From positions 2,867,158-2,931,157 of the forward strand of contig RQOL01000024.1 of NCBI GenBank assembly GCA_013076295.1: 64,000 bases of DNA, written 5' to 3'. The notes below the pieces were generated by a model. That model searched no databases. It saw only the letters and a list, made by a program, of their open reading frames with translations, and was not told the origin of the DNA. How positions within the stretch are numbered: position 1 is the first letter of the stretch; each line of letters begins with the position of its first letter. Source of the DNA: Sanderia malayensis (Eukaryota > Cnidaria > Scyphozoa > Semaeostomeae > Pelagiidae). This document shows, piece after piece, positions 51,546-63,508 of this stretch. The position numbers were made by a program, and so were the translations under genes.

Positions 51546-54500
51546 TTTTTAGAGGATAAACTGGTCAGCACTGCCTGACTGGTAAGTGTTAGTCCACTGA
51601 AAAAAAATTTTTCAATGGAAACCAATTTCAATTTAAAAACACGCGCTGTGATTTAGCCTAGATCAACATCTAACATCTTAGCAGTCCAGCAGTTGACCAG
51701 TCAGTATATCATATACAGAAGAGTAAAACTATCAAACTGTCAGACAATTTTGGTTCAATAATACAGTCGTGTCTCTATTTGTTTCAGTGCTGACTTGAAG
51801 GATTCAAGTGAATTCAAGTGAATACACAAATCAAGTGAATACACAAATCCCCACTGTTTATGGTAGAGAGAAAGTGATTATTTATGGAATGAAACGTAAC
51901 TACTAACCTCTCCTGGTGCTTCCTCTGTGTTTGGGGGTGACATTGGGGTGGGAGAGACTGAATTGTCTGCAGCTGGGGAACCTCGCAATCGTGAACCAAG
52001 AATCTCTTGAACTCTCTACAAAAACAAAACAAAAAATCAAACTACTGCCCAACATATTCAATCGCACATCAAGTAATTCTGAAAGAAACCTTTTACAATT
52101 GAGATGCCTAATCACCTTCTTCCGTTCCAATCTATCAGCTTCTTCTTGTTGTCTTTTAATTTCTCTTTCCTTCGCTCTTCTTTCCACTTCCTCTTGCGCT
52201 TTTCTATCAATATCTTCCTGTCTTTGCTTCTTCTGTGCTTCTATCAACTCCCTTTCCTCTCTCTCTTTCCTTTCCTTTTCTTCTTGTGCCAACCTATCTC
52301 TCTCCTCCGCCTCTTTTCTCAACTCTTCCAGATGTTGTTTCTGTCGTTCTTGCTCCTTCACCAGTTCTTCAGCTCTTATTCTCTGCTCTTCTTCCAATTT
52401 CTTCCTGGCTTCTTCTGCCTTTCCTTTCTCCTCCAATGCCTTCCTTTCAGCTTCCTCCTTTACCTGTCGCCTCTTCTCAGCCAGGAGCTTCTTAGCTTCA
52501 TCTTCGTTCGAAGGACCAGACTTCTGAGGCACACTTGCTGGCTTGTGGGAGCCGTGGGGTTTCGCGTCAGGCTTTTTTGCTGACTCAGACTTGGGCTTCG
52601 GTGGAGCAGTTGTTTTTGGTGACGGTGGTTTTGGTTTTCCTGCACTTGACGGTTTTTGCACTTCCACTTTTGTTTTTGCAGCTGTTGAGCTGGCATGTGT
52701 TTCTGTTTTCGGTTTAGGCTTATCACCAGCTTCTTGTGTCTTTCTACCTGGCTGCATCGGCCCCCTGGGCCTCTCCTGGGTGGGTTTGTGAAGCACGTTG
52801 CCAAGAGACGTTGCCTTTTTCATCTCTCTTGTTTTCGTCACAGGAACGAGTGGTTTTGTCATGGGTGGCGGCATTGAAGGTCGAGATTTCGGCTGGGAAA
52901 GTGATTTGAGTCTATCCTCAGAAAGTTTCGGCTTGTGTCCTGCAGATGATGCTGGGCGAGGAGGCAAGTTTGAAATTGATTGTCTCATCTTCGGCTCTGA
53001 ACCGTGGCCCATAGCAGATCTAGGCCGAGATGCAGTTTTTCCTACAGCATCGGTTTTCGCTGGAGCATCGTGTGATGTTAAACTAGGTCGTTTTCTCTCC
53101 ATGGCACTTGCCGGCCTACCGGGAAGTGTCCGTCTTCTGTCTTTGGCAACAGGTGCAGTAGATGAACTCTGATCTCCAGTTTCCTTTGATCTTCTTGGAG
53201 CTTTGCCTTCGATGTCAATTTCCTTGGCAACTGCATGCGTTTTCTGCAGATAATGAAGACTGGAAAATGAGACAGCTCGTCTGGCTGGAGCAGATGCTGG
53301 TCGCTTTGGAGGTGTTGTAGATGTTGATGTTAGCTTCTTCATCAATGCTTCACTTTTAGCTTTCTCTTCCTGTTCTAATCGTTTCTTACGTTCAAAAACA
53401 GCTTTTCGTCTATCATCCTCCTTCTTTTTATAATCATCGATTTTCTTCCTCCTCAGTTCTTCAATTCTTGCCTTGCGTTGTTTATCAGTCAATTCATCTT
53501 TTGGCTTCTCTTTGTGATGAGTTGGTGGTGATCCAGGTGTCTTTGGCTTACTCTCTGCCTCATCATCAGTGTGAGGTTCTTTATGATCTTCCTTTTCGCC
53601 TGCATTGTTCTCAGCCCCATCAGCTGAGGAAACTTCCTTTTCTTGCGTTGGTTCTCCATTGCTTTGTTGCTTTGTTGGTTCTTCATCTTGCTGTACTAGA
53701 GCAATAGCTTCTCCTGCACATCGAGTACCATGGCTGTGAAAAACAAACGCAATTGATAAACACAATGTAAAAATGTAATTTTGATATCATTGTAAAATAA
53801 GGACAAAACTTTTTAATCAGAGTTAAAGAGCCACACCTTAGCTGTGGATATGCTCATAAAAACCATGTATGTATGTATGTATATGTATGAACAAGGCTTC
53901 ACTTGTAGATCAGTGTCAATATTGTATAAACTCTGTTCAGTTTATTAATTTATGAGCTTTCCTGGTTTAGTCAACAACAATTTCATTATCTTTCGCAATT
54001 TCAAAAACAAGGAGGGCTCATTCCAAATGGGGGTTATTAGAAATGGAGTTGAATAGGGAGGGGGTTTAATTAAACCACAAACCAATTGTCAGGATTTGAT
54101 GAAGTTATTGATGCAAGGTCCATAGCTGGATCAACCGATTCTGCAGGCAAATGAAAACAAACCATTAGTATAGAAATTGACCTAGTTCACATAATCCAAA
54201 TTGACACAAGCAAAACTAACTAACAACTGGCAAGGAACAATTACTGGACAACAATGAAACAGACATATAAACACAACACTAACTTGAGACAAGCAAAAAA
54301 CTAACTACTGCCAAATATTGATTTGGATATCTCTTTAAACCATTTCAAGATTCCTCCTTATGTTGATGAAAGCCTGGCGCTTTCCATGAAGTTTTTGTTG
54401 TGCAGAGAGACAAGCCTTTATCCATGTAATGTACACAAGTTTTTAAAAATAAAACATTGCCTAATACAATTATTATGAAGAAATGAAGCATTTAGCAAAC

Positions 54501-55324
54501 TTTTCTCACAGTCTCATTTGAAAACCAATTGAAAATTGTTTATAATACTTAAGTCCTTTGGAAAGAATATCTGTTTGTCCTATTGCATCTTTCTATTAGA
54601 GTTAGACTAATATTCCATGCTGCTTCCAAATACAATTACCTTTTTCAAAAACCGTAGAAATAGAATAAAAGCAATATTTTCACGAAAATGCTAATTTGAT
54701 AATCTGGGGAATTTTCTCAATGTGCAGACATGCAGGACATCTGGTCGATCATGTGAAATTTAAAAAAAATAATAATAGCAGGGCGTTGACTTTTATAAAT
54801 CGATACGTACAATAAAAGCGAAAACAGAACATGTAACCGAATAAATAATCACTATTTCAAGAGCAGGATTGATCAGAAATCTGTAATATTTCTAGGCCAC
54901 ACGCCTACTTTTTGAATTCTTCCGACGAAACAAGTTTCTGCAAACTTTCGAATACTAGAAATTATTATCGTCCCTTTGATTTTAGATACAGGGTAATTAA
55001 AATAGCTAGAATAGTCTAAATCAATTGATAAAGACGATTTTCATATGTCGACATTAGCAGCACATTGTAGCAAATATCGATTAATTTATTCTGGAATATT
55101 GACCATAAATAAAATCCCATTGATGGCCTTGGTTGGGCACAAACCATATAAAACGTTTGCACCCTGGTGTCCACGCATAAAATGTATCAGTACTAAATAG
55201 TTGGAAATTTCAAGTGATAACGGTTCTAGCAACTGAACAAACTTTCATAACTGATCTAAATAAACAAACCTGACCTACCAGGGCTTGTCTTCCCTTCGTT
55301 TTCTATTGCATTTACGTCCGCCAT
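50235..55324 (-). CDS. MAP7: MAP7/ensconsin-like microtubule and kinesin-1 cofactor
   Basis: Six exons in phase give 822 aa: 55279-55324, 54083-54140, 52116-53733 (1,618 nt), 51908-52015, 50948-51373 and 50235-50447. The start MADVNAIENEGKTSPG has an AAAATGGCGGACG context. Two charged helices define the family: an N-terminal microtubule-binding coiled coil (RKARIEELRRKKIDDYKKK, ERKKRLEQEEKAKSEAL) and the MAP7 domain (KKLLAEKRRQVKEEAERKA through KREIKRQQEEADRLERKK), which recruits kinesin-1. A Pro/Ser/Lys-rich basic linker separates them, and an acidic low-complexity tail ends LWQIVEGRIELEECY. Vertebrates have MAP7 plus MAP7D1-3; this looks like the single invertebrate relative. The small second exon is the least certain part. 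Confidence 0.88.
50740..50815 (-). repeat. tRNA-like SINE head or tRNA pseudogene
   Basis: The minus strand has an A-box-like TGGCGGAATTGTTAGAGCG and a B box GGTTCGATTC about 35 nt later. The anticodon arm does not pair, so this is not a functional tRNA. It lies in the intron between the last two MAP7 exons. Confidence 0.5.
51487..51545. repeat. (AAAT)n microsatellite
   Basis: Two AAATAAAT runs separated by a short spacer, in a MAP7 intron. Confidence 0.9.
53832..53892. repeat. Dispersed repeat with (ATGT)n end, copy 2
   Basis: Same orientation and sequence as 18262-18320 (GTGGATATGCTCATAAAAAC then ATGTATGT). Confidence 0.5.
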
Positions 55325-55958
55325 TTTGCCGTCAGTTATAGAAATGAAGTGATTTGAAGACGGTGCGAAGTAGCTGGATTTTTAAAATCCAATACTAACA
55401 ACCATAATGACGCATGCTATACCAGAGCGTCCATTATTGTATCCCCAAATGTGGAGGGAGTCACGTTTCAGGTAATGATGAAATGTCAAAAGGTTAGGAG
55501 GGGGTTTGTGCCCCATTCATTCAGCCATCAAAGATACATAACCATACCAAAAAATTCTTGCAACTTATAAGAAAAACTCAATTTAAACAAGCATGCACCT
55601 TCTCAGGCAGCAATAAAAAACATTCAAATTTTACACGAATCAGATAGGTTTTGACAATACTTGTGCAAGCTAATACACAACAAATTGACAAACTTGGTAA
55701 CTTTAAAAGCCACAGCAATGCAGGACGCTTTTATCGTGGCCAGAAGATCGTAATCGCTCTCAATTTCCCAATCCTTTGTTGTGAGAATAATGTTATTGAC
55801 ACGAGGAACTTTAACGTCTCACCCTGAACAGGAAATCAAAAACAATTCATTTAAAATTAGTTATTAAAAGGATTCAAAAGTTCAGGAAAAGAAAAACAAT
55901 ATGAAACATAGGTGGAATGGGTGGATATTTTTATGATTGCATAATCAAAATAGCAATC
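55325..55958. other. Intergenic: MAP7 promoter and MRPS9 3' flank
   Basis: No gene or repeat recognised; the two minus-strand genes are tandem, 634 bp apart. Confidence 0.5.
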
Positions 55959-58900
55959 TCACCATGCAAATTTTCTTCGTGCCTTCTTTCTTCCTGGCTT
56001 CTTTCTTTCAACAACACGAGAATCTCTCATTAAAAAGCCAGCTAAAAATAGGAAAAACAATCAAATCAAACCCTTGAATCTTTATCATTCAAAGGTCAAG
56101 TTATAATTTATATTTATATCTATGGAGAAGCTGAGATTTGCATAGCATGGTTTTCATATAATCATCGAGGGTCGTTGGTTGGTAGTCTTCGAGTAGCTGA
56201 AGATTATGATCAACAGGGCTTATAAAATATCTTGCCTTCTTCCAATGGTTGAAAAAAGGACTTGGAAAAGCTCAGTAAAGCTCGGCTCAAACCAAGACGA
56301 ATTGCCCCAGCTTGACCTGTAACAAACGAGAAGCACTTGTAACACAAACATAAGCACAAACATAAGCATAACCATAAGCATAAACATAAGCATAAACATA
56401 AGGACAACCATAAGCATAAACAAAAGCATAAGCAAAAGCATAAGCATAAATATAAGCATAAGCAAAAGCATAAACACAAGCAAAAACAAAAGCATAAACA
56501 CAAGCATAAACAAAAGCATAAACATAAGCACATACATTAGCAAAGCATAAACATATGCACAAATGGAAGCATATACATTGGCATTAGCATAAGCAAAATG
56601 ATAAACACAACCTTCAGTGATAAGTATAAATATCATATATGTAGAATGTAATTAAAATGTCAAAAAAGGATAGCAAATAGAAATGTTACCTGAATAGCCT
56701 CCGCCAATAACTCCTGCATCGACATCAAATCTGCCAAGTTGATCAATTGCTAATAAAGGTGCGATAACCTGTTGTCTAAGAAAAGATAACGAATAGAAAA
56801 TATTAAATTCAATCTTTAACACACCTCTATCTAAAACGATTTACTTTATATATATATTAAATCAACTCTGTCTAATTCGAACACCCTGGGAAAGCATGAA
56901 AATGTTCGAATTAGAAAAAGTTCGAATTATAAAGGTTTGTTTTATAAGAGTTGGTTCATTAGTGATCCTTGAAGAGACAGAGAATTTCGTTCGAACTAGA
57001 CAGAGTTCGAATTACACGAGTTCGAACTATGCAGGTTTGACTGTATATCCAACCTCGAGCCCAGGGCCTTTGCTGAAAATGGCAAATGTTTACATTGTGG
57101 CCCTGGGTTTAAGGTTGTTGTATATCATCATATCACAGAATAGAATAGTCTCCTTATGCTGTGATCACATCTTAATTCTACAAGCTGCTTAGGTTCCAAA
57201 GAGAAATTCGAAAGAGAACTGACCTTTGATGAATTTCTGGGAAATACTTCGTCAGTGGCTTAGTGTTGATTAGGAACTGTCCAGAACCTTCTTTGACTTT
57301 CACCTCTGCAATAGCTTCCTTTCTGTAACCTTTTTGCAATCAAGAATAACATCAACAACATCGTATTTCAGCGCAGCCTACCAACATCATCAGTAACATC
57401 TAATCAAGCGCTTGACAAGTTCAATACTTACCCATTGCTGTAGCAAACCCATCTTCATCAATCTTGAAAATAATAAACATTTATTTTAACATCAAAGTAA
57501 GCTTCGTATTCGATTTGATAAGAAGAGACTGGTCTAAGCTAACTAATGTTTCAGTGAAACATAAATGAAGTGATAAGCGGATAACGACTATAACGACTTT
57601 GGGGCAAATATCCAGCTATATTTGCCGTAAAAAGCCCAATAAAATGCCATGCAAATAGAATGACAGAAAGAAAGATGGAATGGCCATGATGACATACAAT
57701 TTGCCAAGTAAACAAATAACCCGTGGATAAAATATGATAATAGAGTGGAGAGAAGAACAAAAAATAGCTGAAATTCTTTGCTTCTACAGTCAAATCTGCA
57801 TTCGAACTCGTGTAATTCGAACTCTATCTAATTCGAACGAAATTCGCTGTCCCTTCAAGGATCACTAATGAACCAATCCTTATCAAACAAACCTCTATAA
57901 TTCGAACTTTTTGTAATTCGAACATTTTCACGCTTCCCCAGGATGTTTGAATTAGACAGAGTTGAGTGAATCTTTGCAGATAATATGAGACCCAATATCT
58001 TAAACAAACAGGATAAAATCTCCTGACATTGCCTTAAACACTGGTAATAATAGAATGAGATTGGAATGCAACTTACAGGTACTAAGTCCAACACTTTTTC
58101 ACCTTCTTCAATGTTGATTTGGTATCTTGAAAGGAATTCTTGCATCGCTTCACCATTTGGATGCTTAACAATTCTCTCCAGTCTTCTCACCAACATTTGA
58201 AACTAAATAACAGCATATTTATTGTAAATATACACATCACATATAAAACTTACACACAGTATTCATAACACGTATGCTCTAAGAGTGTAGCAAAATGTGC
58301 TCTTCGGGGATATACTGCTCTATACCATAGTATACAACAGAGAGAGACATGACAAGAAACGCACAAAGAAAACTACATTAGTCGTAGCTCGGAATTTCAA
58401 CCAATATGGAATTCTTTGTACATGTGTTTAACATTAGAAGATGCTAGGGTTAATAAGAATGTCTTGTTGATTATTTAGTACGCGGCTGATGACGAAACAA
58501 GATATTAGACTTCCAAATGCTCCATGAGAATTTTATGTAGAAAACGACGTTTTTCAATTTCACGTGCGTTTTTATATAAAAACAAGTTTAAATCAACATT
58601 AACTATCATCAGCTTTATCACAATGAGAAAATTCAATGTTTTTAAATAGTATTGCGTTTATGAAAATGCTCAGAAAATTGAAAAATATATCTGCATACAA
58701 TGACATTGCTGGAAAACAAATGCCCAGTAAAAGATATACCGGGCAAGACTGAAGTAAAGAGAAATTACCTGAGATTCGGAGAGCTTACAATCGAGTAAGT
58801 CTTCCATTTCATGTTGTTTAACCCATCGAACTAGTAATGGTTTCTCATAGAAAGACTCCTCTCTGTAAAGCAATTAAAATCAGTTATCAAAGAATGTTTA

Positions 58901-61813
58901 AATATAGATTTAAGAATATAAAATAAAGTCATAAAATGCACAAATTTAATCATACTCTTGAGCCTGGACATTCTGTGATTGCTGTGGTAGATTATTTAGC
59001 TTGTCCAGATTCTCCCAAACATCCTACATTGGAAACAAAGCCCATGTACAGTTAAGATACAAAGCTAGCAAGGATGGTTCAAACAGTAATCCATTGTTCA
59101 AGCAACATATACATAATAACTATCACTTATCAACCTCTCGGAACATCAAGCTCTCGGAATATCAAGCTCTCAAAAAACAAAAAAAATACATAACCAAATG
59201 TTCAATGAAAAACAATGACTGGATAAGCTCTATCATGGCTCTTACGTATATTAACTTGTGATATGTTGGCTGCCCAGTGTAAAAGCCAGGATCTAAAGGA
59301 CGTCCAATCGAATCAACTTGCACTTCTAGTAATGGGAAAAAATTTGCAAGCTTATTATATATCATGAATTCATCTATGTATATTTAAATCATAAATCAAT
59401 CGCTAACATTTAAAAGTAATGAACCATATTAAATCTAACCTTTGCGCTTTCCATACAACACCAAAGGATGCTATAAAAGTGAAAGAGAATCAAGCATAAG
59501 CAACCAAGAATCTGCATTAACAGCATCCATCCACAAATTTATTATGTAATACACAATGTATGATATGGTAATATTAACAATATAACATGGCTTTAAATCT
59601 TGATTACCTTCATTGTAGGTCTTGCATCCTTTGCGAAAAGATGACTTGGCAAAAGATATTGTAATGCTTCCTAAAATAAATGCATTTCCAATAATAAATT
59701 ACATTGAAATTAACATTCCTATCTGAGCTGATAATTTTATACAATGGGTATGTCTGCACAGTGGTCAGTTAGTTGGACTGCTAAATTCACCAAGCAACTG
59801 TAATAACACTTAGTAGAAATAACTTTGGCCGAATCCTTGAATAAGACCCCAAGGGCTTATTTGAAAAAATAAATTTTAGGATTGGGCTTGTTTTGGGTGT
59901 GGCTAATTTGAGAGAAGCTTATTCAGACTTGTTTGGGGATTCTTGGTGGGAACATTTGGGGATTTATGGTGGGGACCTCAGTGATTGATGCCATAGCTTG
60001 TCATGATACAAATGATCCAGTAAAAAATAAAGAAATATAAAATATTCTCAATAATACTGAAGGTGATGCGAAGCAGCAACCATGAGGTAGTAATCCACTT
60101 TAATGTATTTCTACATCAACATATTTTTGCATGATACAAGTTATAGTTACGGTCAACTCTTACTATCTCGAACTCGCAGGGGAAATGAACATTTATTCAA
60201 CATAGATATTCAAACCAGTGCTGAGGAGAGGGGGGGTCAGGGGGGTCACTGACCTGGGGGCCCATGGCTATAGGGGCCCATAAATAATAACTCAATAAGC
60301 AATTAATTCCACTTTTCCGTTATGACAACATGCCAATAATTGTAACAATAACAAATACCTATGAATGAAATAATGCAAAAGCATAAACAATAACACCCTA
60401 TAGTTCTCAAACAGAGCTAGTAGCTTTAGTTGATTTTCTAGTTACATAACAAAACAATTTCCATTAATCAGACCAGGTTTTCGCATTATCGGCAGAGCTA
60501 GGTCAAAATTTCACTTAGGAATTTTAGAATCTGTCTACATCAAAACCATGGATCCCATACTGTGCAGACAGAAAGAGTTCGTTTTCCCACTGGGACTCTT
60601 TCAATAATCTATTGTTCGATCACCGGTGATGATTGGTTGTTTTTGCGCTTTACCAATCATTCACCTCTTTTCTGATTGGCCAATTTCGATCCTCTTCTGG
60701 GTATATAGGTTTTCATTTTCGTTCTCTTTCTGACGTACTACTCTGATGAGTGTCAGACGAAAAGCTTTAGTATTTATTATGTTTCGCTATGTTTCCGATT
60801 TTCAAGGTATCTATATTTAAGAAATGCTTTTCTGGCCTTTGCGTCTACAAAATGCTCAATTATGGAGACATGGTCAAGTCTTTCGGCAACATCCCTTTCT
60901 ATGGACATTGACCCTAATGAACTAAGCAATTTGGCATCCAAAATTGCCACCAGAGCAATTTCAGCAACCATCGTCACCCCCCTAGAAGAGTACGCCTTCG
61001 ACGTGACTCGCTATTTATCTTTTGTCCTGACCCGGGGCCCATAAATCCTCTCCGCGGCCCTGATTCAAACTAAATTCACCCAAATAGAGAAAGAGGGGAA
61101 ATGGGAATCTGTTCGAGATAGCGAGTTGTTCGAGATAGCCAAGTTCGATATAGCGAGATTCTACTGTAGGTATACTCTTACAGTAATTTTGTCATCTGTG
61201 AATGTTTCAGCGTCTTCTCCCATCATCTTTGCCAACCATCTTTTGCCAAGTTCATATTTTTCTGTCTCTGTTACCATCAACCAGTCAACATGCTCTTCAA
61301 CGAAGTCATCTAGATGAGATAAACTTGAAATCACTTTTTGTTCATTAAAATAACAATAAACAGAATTCATAGATTGATGAAGTTGAGAAGAACGGGATTA
61401 AATAGCATGAATTCACTTTTTTTACTCTCGTTTCCGCTGCTGGAAGATACAGATGTACTTGACTCCGTCTAAAAATAAATACAAAAAAATTTATTATAGG
61501 GGGTGAAGTGAATCATTTGTTGAATTGTTATTTTGAAATCTAATCGAAAAATGCAACAGTGTTCGAAAATACAAGATTCAACAATTTATTCACTGATATA
61601 ATAGAAAGCAAAAGTAAATATCAAACATCAAGAATTCATTGGTGAAATCTTTACCTTTTGAGAAGCAGCTTGCTGCTGACCATAAAAAGCTTTCTGAAGG
61701 CCCAGGCCTAAAAGTCTTGTGTTTAATGTAGAAGTTCGACAAGACAAAAATACTCTTCCAATGTCTCGTCTAACAAGACCGGATAAGCTTGTAGACACCT
61801 TCGCAAGAGACAT
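55959..61813 (-). CDS. MRPS9: Mitochondrial ribosomal protein S9 (uS9m)
   Basis: Fourteen exons in phase give 400 aa (human 396): 61655-61813, 61426-61468, 61182-61333, 59608-59670, 59440-59470, 59246-59325, 58956-59023, 58769-58862, 58077-58202, 57432-57462, 57224-57329, 56690-56775, 56236-56316 and 55959-56041. It is a small-subunit mitoribosomal protein. The N-terminus (MSLAKVSTSLSGLVRRDIGR) is a typical matrix-targeting sequence. The uS9 core is recognised by GYRKEAIAEVKVKEGSGQFL, NTKPLTKYFPEI, GQAGAIRLGLSRALLSF and the basic end RDSRVVERKKPGRKKARRKF. The intron after 56236 uses a GC donor (AAG|GCAAGA). The join at 61333 relies on an A-rich acceptor and is the weakest. Intron 3 carries nested transposons. 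Confidence 0.93.
56331..56600. repeat. Hexamer-based tandem repeat (CATAAA/CATAAG)n
   Basis: About 270 bp of ACATAAGC/ACATAAAC/AAAAGCATAAGC hexamers in an MRPS9 intron. The long open minus-strand frames here (CLCLCF-type) are artefacts of the repeat. Confidence 0.9.
56862..57045 (+). mobile_element. TTCGAA-rich MITE (pogo-like), copy A
   Basis: Runs from ACTCTGTCTAATTCGAAC to ATGCAGGTTTGACTGTA. Read from its end it begins TACAGTCAAACCTGCAT, as in pogo/Tigger-type termini. An inverted near-identical copy lies at 57785-57967. Confidence 0.75.
57785..57967 (-). mobile_element. TTCGAA-rich MITE (pogo-like), copy B, inverted
   Basis: Reverse complement of copy A with roughly 90% similarity by eye (TACAGTCAAATCTGCATTCG through GACAGAGTTGAG). 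The pair brackets MRPS9 exons 10 and 11. Confidence 0.75.
60148..61168. mobile_element. Outer TIR element interrupted by a hAT insertion
   Basis: Left end TACGGTCAACTCTTACTATC, right end complementary to TACAGTAGAATCTCGCTATA, with internal TCTCGAAC repeats. It is pogo-like in style. The hAT element at 60216-61062 sits inside. Confidence 0.6.
60216..61062 (-). mobile_element. hAT transposon remnant with 8-bp TSD
   Basis: Perfect 8-bp target duplications ATTCAAAC at 60208-60215 and 61063-61070. Terminal inverted repeats are CAGTGCTGAGGAGAGG and (complement) CAGGGCCGCGGAGAGG, 13 of 16 matching. The minus strand keeps the end of a transposase: LDAKLLSSLGSMSIERDVAE then HFVDAKARKAFL, the hAT dimerisation C-terminus as in ZMYM1-type proteins. 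Most of the transposase is missing, so it is an internal-deletion derivative. Confidence 0.85.
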
Positions 61814-62104
61814 GCTAAAAATTATTCATGCCATCGGTTTAAAAATTCTCAAAGTTTAATTAAAAACAAAATAATCATGTATAAAACTATTGCACACGTG
61901 GTACCACACCACTATTTAGACCGATATTCGTCGTCAAGCAATGGAATGAAGTAAGATTCCCAAAGTTCAAATTTTCAAAACGAAAAGCCACTTAAGTCTA
62001 CAGCTCTTTGAAAAAATTAAATAAAAAAGTTTTCAATGCAACCTATCAACGCTACAGTAATTAGAAATAAAAGAAATAAATAAATAAATAAAAAAACACA
62101 TTTG

Positions 62105-62930
62105 CGCTCACACTGGCCCATCGAATCAAGAAAGCCCAGCAGTAGCATTACGTCATGCATACTCCTGCGCAGCAACCAACAAATGACACTGCGCATACAC
62201 ACCCACCTTTACGGCCTCCAACCCTAACCCTAACCCTAACCCAAATCCTAACCCTAACCCTAACCGATACACTTTTACACTGTCAGTGGCATTATGTCAT
62301 ATATACTCCTGTGCAGTAGCCTATATATGCTACTGCGCATACACACCCAACTTTACGGCCTCTAACTCTAATCCTAACCCTAACTTTAACCTTAACCCTA
62401 ATCGATACACCATACACTGTCAGTAGCATTACGTCATGTATACTCCTGCGCAGTAGCCTATATGTGGCACTGCGCATACACACCCACCTTTACGGCCTCT
62501 AACCCTAACCCTAACCCTAACTCTAACTTTAACCCTAGCCGATACACCATACACTGTCAGTAGCATTACGTCATGTATACTCCTGCGCAGTAGCCTATAT
62601 GTGGCACTGCGCATACACACCCACCTTTACGGCCTCTAACCCTAACCCTAACCCTAACCCTAACCCTAACTCTAACCTTAACCCTAGCCGATACACCATA
62701 CACTGTCAGTAGCATTACGTCATGTATACTCCTGCGCAGTAGCCTATATGTGGCACTGCGCATACACACCCACCTTTACGGCCTCTAACCCTAACCCTAA
62801 CCCTAACCCTAACTCTAACCTTAACCCTAGCCGATACACCATACACTGTCAGTAGCATTACGTCATGTATACTCCTGCGTAGTAGCCTATATATGGCACT
62901 GTGCATACACACCCACCTTTAAGAAATTTA
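62105..62930. repeat. Telomere-motif minisatellite, 137-149 bp period, ~6 units
   Basis: Unit: (CCCTAA)n, GATACACCATACACTGTCAG, ATTACGTCATGTATACTCCT, GCGCAGTAGCC, CTGCGCATACACACCCACC, TTTACGGCCTCTAA. The (A)CGTCAT landmark occurs at 62150, 62294, 62431, 62568, 62717 and 62860. Spacings of 137, 137, 149 and 143 differ by multiples of six, set by the number of CCCTAA copies. Related to the array at 1622-2405. Confidence 0.9.
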
Positions 62931-62949
62931 AATTACAAATTGATCAAAA

Positions 62950-63030
62950 CACAAAGTAGATGTTCTCATCAGGTTTTGAACCAGTGGTCTCGAGCTTAGC
63001 GTGCAGGAAAGTTACCGGTAGTCCACAGCA
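62950..63030 (-). repeat. tRNA-like fragment (SINE head?)
   Basis: The minus strand reads CTCGAGACCACTGGTTCAAAACC, of which GGTTCAAAACC is a B-box-like element, with an A-box-like ACTACCGGTAAC about 30 nt earlier. No cloverleaf is evident. Confidence 0.35.
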
Positions 63031-63437
63031 GCCCTTCCCAGCAGAGGAGAAGATGATAAGGTCAAAGGAATGAACGCACCAGACACATGGTCATCCTTCA
63101 CCCGTTGATATAGGTCTACCCTTACGTTCTGCATAAAATCTTGTTGATCATTTCTATACAAATTTCTGTTTTCCTGACATTTTTTAAATAGTTAGCAATT
63201 GGTGAACTCTTGAATCCCTTATACAACTATAATAATATAATAATATTATAATATAACTCAATTTTGAAAACTTGATCAGAAGTCAAATCCAACAAGGAAG
63301 TGTTTGTTTCTTAGCAACGTTTATTTACGTAGGCCCAATCTCTTTCACGATTTTAATCATGCAGAGCGTTTGTTTTCTTGGCGAATAATTAGAAAGAGGA
63401 AAGTAAATATCAAGTTTGAATATATTTGCTAAAAGTG

Positions 63438-63508
63438 ATGGGATCCAAGGCACCGAAAAAGAAAGAATCCAGAGAACGAGTTTCCTCTGCTGCTCAAAAA
63501 AACCAAGA
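63438..63508 (+). CDS. First coding exon of an unidentified gene running off the window
   Basis: ATG at 63438 opens 23 codons (MGSKAPKKKESRERVSSAAQ, KNQ) and two nucleotides before a strong donor (CAAGA|GTAAGT). The Lys/Arg-rich start gives no family call. No second exon is recognisable before 64000. Confidence 0.45.

Larger units (their letters stand above)
61814..63437. other. Intergenic with satellite array; MRPS9 upstream region
   Basis: No protein gene. It contains the telomere-motif array, a tRNA-like fragment and plain AT-rich sequence. The window's divergent last gene starts at 63438. Confidence 0.5.

Noticed and set aside
52104..53172. Long plus-strand frames rich in Ser/Leu/Phe
   Set aside because: Antisense of the low-complexity MAP7-like exon; the minus strand gives the coherent family match and splice phases.
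56210..56636. Long Cys/Leu-rich and Met/Leu-rich minus-strand open frames
   Set aside because: They are reading frames through a hexamer repeat, open in all three frames; no start context or family similarity.
58480..58510. CTGATGACGAAAC, hammerhead-like string
   Set aside because: No stem II between CTGATGA and GAAA, and no pairing flanks.
62292..62912. Series of ~63-67 aa frames repeating MCMRSATYRLLRRS
   Set aside because: Translations of successive satellite units, with CCCTAA read as VRV repeats; not genes.
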